Below the pieces are notes generated by a model. That model was not told the origin of the DNA and searched no databases. It was given only the letters and a program-made list of their open reading frames with translations. The position numbers and the translations under genes are program-made. Shown one piece after another: positions 1 through 6,850 of a DNA stretch of 35,499 nt. This DNA comes from Desulfurococcales archaeon. GTDB lineage: Archaea > Thermoproteota > Thermoprotei_A > Sulfolobales > Acidilobaceae. Numbering within the stretch: the stretch's first letter is position 1; each line of letters starts with the position of its first letter. Location: assembly GCA_015521095.1 (NCBI GenBank), contig WAOU01000082.1, positions 1-35,499 on the forward strand, given 5' to 3'.

Positions 1-138
1 CTCGGAGAATCCCTCTATGAGAGGCTAAAACGGGTCCAGGCAGAAAACGGTTTCCTCACAATGAGCGAAACCCTACGCTACGTTATCAAGAAAGGCCTCG
101 ATGCCATAAACGACAAGCCTGTTGCAATGGTGAGGTGA
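1..138 (+). CDS. C-terminal end of a ribbon-helix-helix-like DNA-binding protein (partial)
   Basis: The window opens inside a gene; only the last 45 codons are visible, ending at a TGA. The residues read LYERLKRVQAENGFLTMSET followed by LRYVIKKGLDAI. This is a helix-turn-helix spacing typical of the second half of ribbon-helix-helix (CopG/MetJ-like) repressors, where the Ser/Glu-Thr turn precedes the second helix. Such proteins are common regulators on archaeal viruses and plasmids, which fits the integrated-element context. Its stop region carries the GAGGTGA ribosome-binding site of the next gene, 6 bases before that ATG, so the two are probably translationally coupled. The N-terminal strand that would contact DNA is outside the window, so the family call is an inference. 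Confidence 0.55.
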   Translation, partial: LGESLYERLKRVQAENGFLTMSETLRYVIKKGLDAINDKPVAMVR

Positions 139-144
139 TCTAGG

Positions 145-648
145 ATGGCTGTGCAGGGGCAGGAGAGTGTTAGGCGTCTAGGCAATGAAGAGCTAGTGGA
201 GCTCTTTAGGCGTCTCCACGAGCATCTTAGCGGTAACGTGTATTGCAACATGGCTGGATGTATAAGGCTAAGGTATGAGTGTGTGGAAGAGGACCCAGAC
301 CCCTATCTGCCATGTGTAAAAGAGGAGCCAGTAGTAGAGAGGTATGGCTTCGTCGAGAACGTTGTCAAGGAGCTAAGCGACTACCTGCACAGTCTAGAAG
401 AACTATGGAATACTGCTATGGATACAACAGAACTCTTCAAACAGGGGAAAGCAAGCCTAGAACAGGCGAAGAGTGCCTGGACCAGGTACTGGAACCTAGT
501 AGCATGGCTAGAACGCAAACTCAAGGCGAGCAAGAAACTCCTCAAACTAGCGCTAGGAACACCACCTGAAGAAATCGAGCAAGAAACAGAACAAGACGAT
601 CCCTGCAGCAAGCTCCGTGAAACCCTAGAAGAGTTCCTTGAGAGGTGA
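145..648 (+). CDS. Hypothetical helical protein with four N-terminal cysteines (integrated element)
   Basis: I do not recognise this 167-residue protein. The ATG at 145 follows GAGGTGA with 6-base spacing, so the start is firm. Residues 1-60 hold Cys34, Cys39, Cys46 and Cys57, which could bind a metal ion or simply be structural. From about residue 68 to the end the sequence is charged and strongly helical with heptad-like Leu spacing, suggesting a coiled coil or helical bundle; a fifth Cys lies near the C-terminus. There is no signal peptide or membrane segment. It sits between a ribbon-helix-helix gene and a winged-helix-like gene, and its stop codon region carries the ribosome-binding site of the next gene. 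The position suggests an accessory virus/plasmid gene; function unknown. Confidence 0.75.
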   Translation: MAVQGQESVRRLGNEELVELFRRLHEHLSGNVYCNMAGCIRLRYECVEEDPDPYLPCVKEEPVVERYGFVENVVKELSDYLHSLEELWNTAMDTTELFKQGKASLEQAKSAWTRYWNLVAWLERKLKASKKLLKLALGTPPEEIEQETEQDDPCSKLRETLEEFLER

Positions 649-655
649 GAGGATC

Positions 656-1000
656 ATGATGACGGCTAAGCACGTTTTAAACAGCCAGAGCCTTCTCCAA
701 ACCATTCTCCTCTTAGACGACTACCTCGAGTATAAACGAGAACAAGGCTGGAGCGACAACTGCTTCACCTATAGAGGGCTCCAATACCACTTGTTCTACC
801 GCTACCAGAACAAGAAAAATGTCCAGTGGCACACTGTGGAACGCACACTACGCAAACTAGCAGAAGAAAAACTCCTAAGAAGAATAGAGTTCAAAAAGAA
901 GAAACGCGTCCTGTTCTGCCTAACACCAGAGCTCAAGGGCCTAATAAGAGAGGTCCAGCAGCTCAGGCAAGAAATAATCCTCGAGGGGGCTAGGAGATGA
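656..1000 (+). CDS. Small winged-helix-like basic protein (integrated element)
   Basis: This is a protein of about 114 residues. The reading frame is open from a TTG at 638, but the ATG at 656 follows GAGGTGA with normal spacing and is the better start. The pattern is helix (LLQTILLLDDYLEYK), a Tyr/Trp-rich stretch, then VERTLRKLAEEKLLRRIEF and a lysine-rich turn before VLFCLTPELKGLI. This matches the recognition helix, wing and last strand of a winged helix-turn-helix, comparable with many archaeal viral regulators. The last helix is charged. The stop overlaps the next ATG as ATGA, indicating translational coupling. DNA binding is inferred from the fold pattern only; the target is unknown. 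Confidence 0.65.
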   Translation: MMTAKHVLNSQSLLQTILLLDDYLEYKREQGWSDNCFTYRGLQYHLFYRYQNKKNVQWHTVERTLRKLAEEKLLRRIEFKKKKRVLFCLTPELKGLIREVQQLRQEIILEGARR

Positions 1001-1245
1001 AGGCTGACTGTATGAAGTGCAGGTACTTTATTGATAGACAGGATATGACGCCAGAGCAGCACAAGACTGCAGAGGAAGTAGCTAGGATAAGGCGCTATCC
1101 CACGTACTGGGGCTGGTGCAGGGCACGGGACAAGCCAGTACTATACCTGACAGGATACTGCCCACACTACGACCCAAAACTCCCACGATACCTAATCAAG
1201 CTAAGCAACAAGCAAATAACAGACTACCTCAAGGTGAAAGAATGA
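997..1245 (+). CDS. Four-cysteine (putative zinc-binding) small protein
   Basis: This 82-residue protein starts at an ATG overlapping the previous stop (ATGA). Cysteines are at positions 5, 8, 41 and 55 in the contexts CMKCRYF, WGWCRA and GYCPHYDP, a CX2C plus two single Cys. Small archaeal proteins with this arrangement usually bind one zinc ion, or occasionally an iron-sulfur cluster. Between the Cys pairs is a charged helix (about residues 18-33). The C-terminal tail is basic and helical. I do not recognise a named family. It lies in the coupled small-gene run of the element, and its own stop overlaps the next ATG by four bases. Role unknown; metal binding is an inference from cysteine spacing. 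Confidence 0.7.
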   Translation: MKADCMKCRYFIDRQDMTPEQHKTAEEVARIRRYPTYWGWCRARDKPVLYLTGYCPHYDPKLPRYLIKLSNKQITDYLKVKE

Positions 1246-1367
1246 TGTGTGAAGAGATAGAATGGGAGATAGACCCCGAGTGCGAGGAAGAATGTTATGA
1301 TATATGTGCTAGTGATGATGGAGCAGAAGAAGAGGAGTGCCTCGAAGCATGCCTAGAGATGTGCTAG
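1242..1367 (+). CDS. Acidic microprotein with two CX3CX3C motifs
   Basis: This 41-residue open frame starts at ATG 1242, overlapping the previous stop as ATGA (a second ATG is at 1245). It contains seven cysteines: Cys3, then Cys14-X3-Cys18-X3-Cys22, and Cys33-X3-Cys37-X3-Cys41, which is the last residue. Nearly half the other residues are Glu/Asp. The two identical CX3CX3C blocks, separated by a short DDG turn, suggest a helical hairpin whose cysteines line one face, able either to form disulfides or to hold a metal cluster. I know no named family with this pattern. The position, overlap and non-random cysteine spacing argue that it is a real gene. Its last 15 bases overlap the integrase end on the other strand. 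Confidence 0.6.
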   Translation: MMCEEIEWEIDPECEEECYDICASDDGAEEEECLEACLEMC

Positions 1368-2105
1368 AAACTGCCTGAGCCACACAGCATATTTCTTGTA
1401 TTCTTGTTTTGCGGTTTCTCTTAGGTAGACGTATCTTTGTCTTAGGACTGTGTTTGGTGTTCTGCCTTGGATGAAGTCTACTATTATCTCCTGGATTCCT
1501 AGCGAGATCATCTTTGTGGAGACGTATTTTCTCACGTATTTTGGCGGTATTAGTCCTAGTCTGTAGGCTTTGTGGCTGACCCAGTCGGCTGAGACCTTTA
1601 GTCTTGGCGGTTTCTCTATGCTGAATGCCAGGAATGCTTTCTTACTGCCCCTGTAGAGTTGTAGGGTTTGTAGCCATAGGCTGTCTTCGAGGACCCATTC
1701 ATTCTTTTCTAGGGCTTTCTCTACTTCTGTCGCCCTGAGCCCTGTGTAGAGTAGGAGCTTGTAGAACCAGCATAGGTCTATGCTCTCCCTGCAGGCTCTA
1801 GTTAGAGTGTCTAGCATTTCTTTATCTGATGGGACCCAGAGGTCTGCCTCGCTCTTCCTCGACTTTACCCGTTTGAATTCCTCACACGCCTTCCTATTCC
1901 CCTTTTCCTCGCATAGATAGCGCATTAGCTTCTTATACGCTGTAATATGCCACCTGCTATGTTCTATTGGTTTCTCCTCTCTATCGATCTCCTCTAGTCT
2001 CCTGATGTAGCCCTCGCATACCTTTTCACTAGCCTTCTTCATGCAGTGAGCCCTGAACTCTGAGATTAGTTTTTGAGAAAGGGTTATGCCCAGTGTTTTC
2101 TTCAA
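1353..2105 (-). CDS. int: Tyrosine integrase, catalytic C-terminal part (likely int(C) of an SSV-type split integrase)
   Basis: This is a site-specific recombinase of the archaeal SSV/pNOB8 tyrosine-recombinase family. Residues counted from the TTG at 2105 show a core-binding helical domain (about 10-85) and a catalytic domain. The latter has the first Arg in YTGLRATEV (R124), a Lys in RGSKKAF (155/156), the second Arg in YVRKYV (R192), and the nucleophile in LRQRYVYL (Y225) preceded by FIQGRTP. SSV1 integrase is about 335 residues, so roughly 85 N-terminal residues are missing. The frame does not stop at the TTG: it is open back to 2243, crossing the attachment site and the antisense of the tRNA-Leu 3' half. 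This is as expected if integration split the gene inside its own attP. Alternatively it could be a complete short integrase starting at TTG. Confidence 0.85.
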   Translation of the reverse strand: MKKTLGITLSQKLISEFRAHCMKKASEKVCEGYIRRLEEIDREEKPIEHSRWHITAYKKLMRYLCEEKGNRKACEEFKRVKSRKSEADLWVPSDKEMLDTLTRACRESIDLCWFYKLLLYTGLRATEVEKALEKNEWVLEDSLWLQTLQLYRGSKKAFLAFSIEKPPRLKVSADWVSHKAYRLGLIPPKYVRKYVSTKMISLGIQEIIVDFIQGRTPNTVLRQRYVYLRETAKQEYKKYAVWLRQFLAHL

Positions 2106-2154
2106 AAATCCAGGCTTCCACTGATGACTTAGAACATCTCTATTATCTAGCTGT

Positions 2155-2225
2155 CCACTCGCTAGAGTGGGCTTAAGACCCGTTGGCGTAGGCCTGCGTG
2201 GGTTCGAATCCCACCCCCCGCACCA
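2155..2225 (+). other. Attachment site: 3' half of tRNA-Leu(UAA) plus inverted repeat
   Basis: Bases 2169-2225 are the 3' half of a tRNA-Leu. They comprise the anticodon loop CTTAAGA with anticodon TAA at 2174-2176, the stem CCCGT, a long leucine-type variable arm, T-arm GTGGG-TTCGAAT-CCCAC (2198-2214), acceptor strand CCCCCGC (2215-2221), discriminator A and encoded CCA (2223-2225). The 5' half (a GCGGGGG acceptor strand and D-arm) is absent upstream; integrase sequence is there instead. An inverted repeat CCACTC-gcta-GAGTGG (2155-2170) sits exactly at the junction. This is the att site left on the int(C) side; the intact tRNA gene is predicted at the other end of the element, left of the window. 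The fragment itself cannot yield a functional tRNA. Confidence 0.85.
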
Positions 2226-2307
2226 TATTATACACGTGGAATATTATTGGGATAGTTTGCCGTAATGGATAGTATTTTTCTTTTAGATTGTAATAATGAT
2301 AAGTCAT

Positions 2308-2400
2308 AGAGGGGATGATAGGGCTCTGCCTCCGAATCCCCCTAAGGGGAAATGTGGATGAACGGGTCTAGTGACCCTCTTTCATCCTAGCCTGTAAACC
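2308..2400 (+). ncRNA. Candidate structured RNA next to the attachment site
   Basis: Two perfect hairpins stand side by side: TCCCC-ctaa-GGGGA (2337-2350), and GGATGAA (2356-2362) pairing with TTCATCC (2381-2387) around an inner GGGTC-tagt-GACCC (2364-2377). An outer stem may join 2320-2325 with 2389-2393, giving a three-way junction. A TATA-like run (TTTTAGATT, about 2281-2289) lies 25 bases before 2308-2310. There is no open reading frame here and neither neighbour gene needs this sequence. I cannot match it to SRP RNA, RNase P RNA, 5S RNA or a clear C/D or H/ACA guide. The strand is chosen from the TATA placement; a terminator structure for the facing peptidase gene is the main alternative. 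Confidence 0.35.
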
Positions 2401-2421
2401 GAACTTTGTCCCACACCACTA

Positions 2422-3564
2422 TTAGAGTTCGATTAGGTGCCTCGTGAATTTTGTTAGGAGTCTTGCCCCGCTCGGAGTCACAACCGCTAAGTCTTCTATC
2501 CTTATACCGTGGATCTTGTCAAGGTAGATTCCAGGTTCTATCGTAACTATCATGTTATTTTCTAGTATGGTTTCGGATCCGGGTCTTAGGTATGGTTCTT
2601 CGTGGACGTCTACGCCTACGCCGTGTCCTAGGCCGTGGATGAAGTATTTCTCTAATCCATGCTTTCTAAGAACTTGTCTTGCCTGTGTATCTGGTTCTCT
2701 TGCCTCGGCCCCTGCATAAATCGAGTCTATCGCAGCTTCTTGTGCTTCGAGGAGTGCTTCGTAGTGTTTCTTGAATGTAGATGAGGGTTTACCCCACCAG
2801 AAGGTTCTCGTAGAGTCGCTTCGATAACCATGGTATACTGCTCCCCAGTCAACTAGTATTGGTCCAGGCGATGTAAGTCTCACTTGTCCTGGCGTATAAT
2901 GGGGATAGGCTGTATTCGCATAGAAGGCTATAATGGAAGGAAATGCTTCTCCCCAGGATCCTAGGGACAGTAGCTCCTTGTATAAGGTGCCTGCTATGTC
3001 TGCTTCGCTTACACCTTCTCTTATGTAGAGGAGGGTTCGTCTGAGCGCTTCTTCGGCGATTTCGACAGCTTTCGTTATGAGGTCTATTTCTTCGGAACTC
3101 TTTATTGACCGTATCTTCGAGAGGTGTTTGCTGAAATCTGATAACTCGGGAATTTTTTGTTTGAGGGATGATGCCAGCGAGTGGCTGATCATCCCTAGGT
3201 CAGCCGCTGGTTTCTTGGCTTCACATCTTTTTACGATTTCGGCGGCAGCCTCGGTGAGAGGAGCTTTAATAAGATGACTTTTCGGTACTGCGGCTTCTAG
3301 GGCTTCGTTTGCTCCTCTATACGCGACTTTAACTGTGTAGGGTTTAGGTGCCTGACTTGACATCCTAGAATAGTCCAGTATGCTTGTTACGAGGGTCCAA
3401 GTACAATTATTAGATAATATGGTTATACCGCTTGGACTCCTAATCCCTGTAGCATAGAGTATGTTTGAAGGATTTGTGAGTATGACTAAGTCGTGGCCTT
3501 CTGCCTCAGCTTTTGCTAGGATTCTTTCCGCGTTTTTTACAAATAGTTCTTCGTAGTTCTGCAC
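2422..3564 (-). CDS. pepQ: Xaa-Pro aminopeptidase / M24 metallopeptidase
   Basis: This cytosolic M24B-family peptidase removes an N-terminal residue preceding proline, or splits X-Pro dipeptides. Residues 1-130 form the creatinase-like N-terminal domain; the pita-bread catalytic domain follows. All five metal ligands are visible: D239 (VDWG), D250 (RSDSTR), H314 (GLGHG), E343 (TIEPGIY) and E357 (RIEDL). YPHYTPG (220-226) matches the usual substrate-pocket strand. The length of 380 is slightly above the common 350-365. The start is GTG at 3564, with a TATA-like TTTTTATC about 30-40 bases before it. It is transcribed alone, towards the integrated element. Whether it acts as aminopeptidase (PepP-like) or prolidase (PepQ) cannot be decided from sequence. 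Confidence 0.92.
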   Translation of the reverse strand: MQNYEELFVKNAERILAKAEAEGHDLVILTNPSNILYATGIRSPSGITILSNNCTWTLVTSILDYSRMSSQAPKPYTVKVAYRGANEALEAAVPKSHLIKAPLTEAAAEIVKRCEAKKPAADLGMISHSLASSLKQKIPELSDFSKHLSKIRSIKSSEEIDLITKAVEIAEEALRRTLLYIREGVSEADIAGTLYKELLSLGSWGEAFPSIIAFYANTAYPHYTPGQVRLTSPGPILVDWGAVYHGYRSDSTRTFWWGKPSSTFKKHYEALLEAQEAAIDSIYAGAEAREPDTQARQVLRKHGLEKYFIHGLGHGVGVDVHEEPYLRPGSETILENNMIVTIEPGIYLDKIHGIRIEDLAVVTPSGARLLTKFTRHLIEL

Positions 3565-3705
3565 AATACTACACCGAGTGGATACTACAATGGTCCCCAG
3601 ATAAAAAGTTAGGATACTATCCTCTAACAGAGAACCTAGTAGAATACGAGGAGACCTGATTAGTGTCCAATGATAAAACTATCATGGGAGTTGTTAGTTG
3701 TATTC

Positions 3706-3894
3706 CTAGACGATTCTTACTCTGTTGACTTTCTTTCTCTGCCACTTGTATCTCCTTATTCTACGGCTTCTACCGAAGCCGCAGGCTGCACAGTAGCCTT
3801 TAGCGACGTTGAAGGCTCTTCTTCCGCATCTCCTGCACACGATGTGTGTCTTGCTTCTTCCATGTTTTCCGAAGCTTGCTGTTCCCTTGCCCAT
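3706..3894 (-). CDS. rpl37e: 50S ribosomal protein L37e
   Basis: This 62-residue, very basic zinc-ribbon protein of the large ribosomal subunit binds 23S rRNA. The family signature is complete: [10 protein letters not shown] at the N-terminus, then [11 protein letters not shown] and GYCAACGFG giving the four zinc cysteines (CX2C and CX2C), and a basic tail [13 protein letters not shown]. Length is normal for archaea. It lies 14 bases downstream of the Sm-like gene on the same strand, and the pair is a familiar archaeal operon (Sm-like protein followed by L37e). Downstream, a 6-base inverted repeat ATGATA-aaac-TATCAT is at 3670-3685, a possible 3' hairpin. Confidence 0.97.
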   Translation of the reverse strand: MGKGTASFGKHGRSKTHIVCRRCGRRAFNVAKGYCAACGFGRSRRIRRYKWQRKKVNRVRIV

Positions 3895-3908
3895 TCGTCA
3901 CACCTCCT

Positions 3909-4142
3909 CTAGAAGATTGGACTGACTACTATAACGTTGTCTCCTCTCACTAGTACGGTTCCTAGGTTTCGTGTTTTGTTTGGTTCTGATGATACTTCGC
4001 GGGCGTTCTTCAACAATATGTTCAAGTGTCCGTCGTAGGCTTCGAGTGTTCCTGCCAGCATTCTGCCTCCTTTGAGTTTGATTAGTACTTCTTGGTCTAG
4101 GAATTCTTGTAGTACTCTGAATGTTCCTCCTTGTCCGGGCAT
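3909..4142 (-). CDS. Sm-like (LSm) RNA-binding protein
   Basis: This is an archaeal Sm-like protein, which forms heptameric rings that bind U-rich RNA. Sm1 motif: VLIKLKGGRMLAGTLEAYDGHLNILL, with the conserved D-x-H-x-N-I-L-L. Sm2 motif: LGTVLVRGDNVIVVSP, with the I/V-R-G-D-N-V-x-x-V consensus. The frame is open from a GTG at 4154. That GTG lies inside the GAGGTGA ribosome-binding site, and the ATG at 4142 stands 8 bases after it, so ATG 4142 (77 residues) is the better start. It is co-transcribed with rpl37e, linking an RNA chaperone with a ribosomal protein. Its promoter must share the AT-rich 4205-4220 region with the divergent PUA gene. Confidence 0.95.
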   Translation of the reverse strand: MPGQGGTFRVLQEFLDQEVLIKLKGGRMLAGTLEAYDGHLNILLKNAREVSSEPNKTRNLGTVLVRGDNVIVVSPIF

Positions 4143-4247
4143 TTTTGTATTCACCTCAGCTCGGTTTCTTGTATTTGTCCACCAGCCAATAGTCGGTGTG
4201 ATGGTTTGTTTTTAAATTCTTAGCCCTGCAAAACTGGATAATATCTG

Positions 4248-4787
4248 GTGCATGTAATGGTAAAAGGTGTCGACGAGATAAGGGTTAGCCGTAGACATGT
4301 GCTCTCGAAGAAAGAGCTGAAGAAACTTAGGAAAATGATAGAGGAACAGTATCCTGAGTTTCCAATAAAGTCCATGGCTCCTGGGAAGGTAGAGTATGCG
4401 GAGGTCGGAGGAGTAGAATTCTATATTGTCGAGGGATTACCTGCCTTCTTTGTGCAAGGAGAAAGACTAGTCCCGGTTCTGCAATATCTACTCAAGAAAG
4501 GATACGGGTGGTTGCCTAGAGTCATTGTGGATAGAGGGGCAACTAGCGCTGTGGGGCGTGGAGCAGATTTAATGATCCCGGGGATACGGGGTCTAGACGA
4601 CTTCGATGAGGGTTCAATAGTAGTAATAGTGGACGAGGAAGCAGGTGTTCCTGTGGGAATAGGAGAAGCACTAGTCGACTCTACCTTTATACGTGAAAAA
4701 CTGGAGAGCGGTAATAAGAAGGGTAAAGCAATCAAGAACATTCATAGGCCAGGAGACAGAATATGGAAATATGCCTCGAAACTGTGA
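4248..4787 (+). CDS. PUA-domain RNA-binding protein (pre-PUA/MCT-1-like)
   Basis: This is a protein of about 179 residues. Residues 1-80 resemble the archaeal pre-PUA domain (DUF1947), with VSRRHVLSKKELKKLRKMI and YEQYPEF-like segments. Residues 88-172 form a PUA domain: LPRVIVDRGATSAVGRGADL, MIPGIRG, a strand pair GSIVVIVDEE and VPVGIGEALVDS, and a basic end. The eukaryotic relatives MCT-1/DENR-eIF2D act in translation; the archaeal proteins are presumed RNA-binding factors in translation or RNA modification. Start: GTG 4248 or ATG 4257. A TATA-like TTTTTAAAT at 4208-4216 predicts transcription from about 4240, so the mRNA would be nearly leaderless, and no Shine-Dalgarno sequence is seen. 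It converges with fttA, ending 6 bases from it. Confidence 0.88.
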   Translation: MHVMVKGVDEIRVSRRHVLSKKELKKLRKMIEEQYPEFPIKSMAPGKVEYAEVGGVEFYIVEGLPAFFVQGERLVPVLQYLLKKGYGWLPRVIVDRGATSAVGRGADLMIPGIRGLDDFDEGSIVVIVDEEAGVPVGIGEALVDSTFIREKLESGNKKGKAIKNIHRPGDRIWKYASKL

Positions 4788-4792
4788 ATATT

Positions 4793-6799
4793 CTAGTATT
4801 GTATCATAGTATGCATCCGTGTGTTTCTAGGATATACGCGTATTGACTCTAAGTTCTCCGGAATGATTATCTCTGGTGCTCCCTTGAATCCTAGCTTCGA
4901 CCATTTCTGCTTGATATTGTGGGCTAGGCTCACTAATGCTGCTGATTCTCCATGGTTTAGTATTATGTTTCTCGGCTTGGGCTTCAGATGTTTTAGATAG
5001 AGCAGTAACTCACTCTTCGTGGCGTGGCCCGTGAAACCTTCTATTCTGACTACTTTCATCCTAGTCTTTATAGTTCTCAGCATTCCGTTTTCTTCAAATG
5101 TAATTTCTCGTTCTCCTTCCATTAGGCGTCTACCGAGGGTTCCTGGAGCCTGGTAGCTTACGAATGCTAGTGCGTTACGTGGGTCTTCTGCGAAGGCCTT
5201 GAAGTATTCTATGATAGGGCCTCCCTGCATCATCCCGCTGGTTGCCAGTATTATTGCAGGCTCAGTAGAGTTCAACGCCTCCTGTCGACGCGCCTGGTCA
5301 TTCACGTATATGATGTTTTCGGAGAGGAATGGGTTCTCTCCCTCCTCTATAGCATTTCTAATTGTCCTCGATAAGTGATCGATATAAGCCGTGTATATTG
5401 CCGTGACCTCGTAGATCATTCCATCAACGTATACTGGGATATCAGGAATTCTTCCTTCCTTACGTGCACGATTTAATACAGCTAGGATTTCTTGTCCTCG
5501 TCCAACAGCCATTACCGGGATAACTATCTTTCCTCTCTTCTGGTATATCTCATTAATTAAATTAATAAGATCCTCTTCTGCCTCTCCCCTCGACTGGGTT
5601 TCTGTTGCTCCATATGTTGACTCGATTATAAGTGTCTCTACTCTGTGGAACTGGTATGCTGCTGGCGGAAGCAGGCGTGTCCCAGTGTCTCCCTTGATCT
5701 TGTAGTATTTTATATCGCCTGTGTAGAGTATATTGTAGAGTCCTTGGCCTATGTGAAGGTGTGCCACTGCGCTACCAAGAATATGTCCTGCGTTAGAAAA
5801 GGTAAGTTTTGTGTCCGGAGCTACGTCTGTCACAGTATTATAGGGAACGGTTATGGTATATGTAAGCATGGTCTCTAGGTCTTTCAGTGTGTATGGAGGA
5901 TCTCTTCCCTCGCGCCTCGCGAGCTCTATGTAGTCTTTGAGGACGAGTATGGCTATGTCTCTTGTAGGCTCAGTCATGTATACAGGGCCACGATACCCGT
6001 ATTTGAAGAGGAACGGGAGCATGCCGATATGGTCTAGGTGAGCGTGGGTTATTACGACCGCGTCAAGATCCTCTATCTTGAATTCGGGAGCGCTAAAGTA
6101 TGGGAATGCGTCTGGTCCGAATCCTGTTGGCGACGCACCCGCATCGAGGAGGATCTTTGATTCCCCAGTATCTACTAGTATAGCGCTTCTTCCGACCTCG
6201 CCGAAGCTTCCTAGACCTATTATTCTAATGTATCTAGTGCCGATTCTTACCTCTCTGAATATTCTCTCTCCTATACTCATTAGTGCTTTCCTACGCTCAG
6301 AGGACTTGCTTAGATAGTGTCTTAGAACTGACGCTAGCGTGGTACTCATTAATGGAGGCTTCTTTATTATATGGGCTCTCCATCCTGTTGCGGCTAGAAC
6401 CATGTTGGAGAACTTTCTCTGGTTATCTGTTATTTTTTCTGGGTGATGGGCTAGTATCTTTACTTCTCCTAGTACCTCGTCGAACTCGATGTCTGAGGGA
6501 GAGACTCCAGCCTCCTTCGGTATTATTTCCATTAGATACTTGATTGTGGCTTCCTTTGGCTTTCTAGCCTTGCTGTCTGTTCTGACAACTATTCTTTTCC
6601 TAAGGTTTTTCGCTATCTCTGAGATAACGTTCTCGTTCTGAAGAATGTATTCTGGCTTCTTGACGTATACTGCGATCTCAGGACCTTCGAATTCTATCCC
6701 TGTTATCTCTGCTTGCCGTAGAGCATTCCAGATCTCCATTATTATTCTTCTTCGGAGCTTTTTCCCGGATTCTATTCTGTTTTCAGCCGATTTCGCCAT
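4793..6799 (-). CDS. fttA: aCPSF1 / FttA: KH-domain beta-CASP ribonuclease, transcription termination factor
   Basis: This is the archaeal homologue of the CPSF73 nuclease, which cleaves nascent RNA at U-rich 3' ends and terminates transcription. Residues 1-150 carry the two KH-like RNA-binding domains. The metallo-beta-lactamase core starts near 190, with the zinc motif THAHLDHIGMLP (251-262), GHILGSA, YTGDIK and ESTYG. The beta-CASP insert (about 410-590) has VMAVGRGQE, TSGMMQGG and SYQAPGTLG; the last metal motif is GFTGHA, with a terminal NHGE segment. At 668 residues it is slightly longer than the usual 630-650. ATG 6799 has AGGTG 11 bases upstream. The upstream region carries a perfect 9-base inverted repeat (separate entry). 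The neighbour psmB on the same strand has its own promoter. Confidence 0.96.
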   Translation of the reverse strand: MAKSAENRIESGKKLRRRIIMEIWNALRQAEITGIEFEGPEIAVYVKKPEYILQNENVISEIAKNLRKRIVVRTDSKARKPKEATIKYLMEIIPKEAGVSPSDIEFDEVLGEVKILAHHPEKITDNQRKFSNMVLAATGWRAHIIKKPPLMSTTLASVLRHYLSKSSERRKALMSIGERIFREVRIGTRYIRIIGLGSFGEVGRSAILVDTGESKILLDAGASPTGFGPDAFPYFSAPEFKIEDLDAVVITHAHLDHIGMLPFLFKYGYRGPVYMTEPTRDIAILVLKDYIELARREGRDPPYTLKDLETMLTYTITVPYNTVTDVAPDTKLTFSNAGHILGSAVAHLHIGQGLYNILYTGDIKYYKIKGDTGTRLLPPAAYQFHRVETLIIESTYGATETQSRGEAEEDLINLINEIYQKRGKIVIPVMAVGRGQEILAVLNRARKEGRIPDIPVYVDGMIYEVTAIYTAYIDHLSRTIRNAIEEGENPFLSENIIYVNDQARRQEALNSTEPAIILATSGMMQGGPIIEYFKAFAEDPRNALAFVSYQAPGTLGRRLMEGEREITFEENGMLRTIKTRMKVVRIEGFTGHATKSELLLYLKHLKPKPRNIILNHGESAALVSLAHNIKQKWSKLGFKGAPEIIIPENLESIRVYPRNTRMHTMIQY

Positions 6800-6850
6800 G
6801 TCTTACTACACCTTTGTTGTCGCGCAGACCTGTCCATTACGCTATAATGC

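Noticed and set aside
802..1062. Minus-strand open frame of 86 codons across the winged-helix-like gene
   Set aside because: Antisense to a gene run with consistent ribosome-binding sites and overlaps; composition is Ser/Leu-rich as in a shadow frame; no start signal.
6771..6836. 21-codon upstream frame overlapping the fttA start
   Set aside because: Spacing to the GGAGGAG is long (12 bases) and there is no conservation evidence; mentioned only as an option within the fttA leader finding, not called as a gene.
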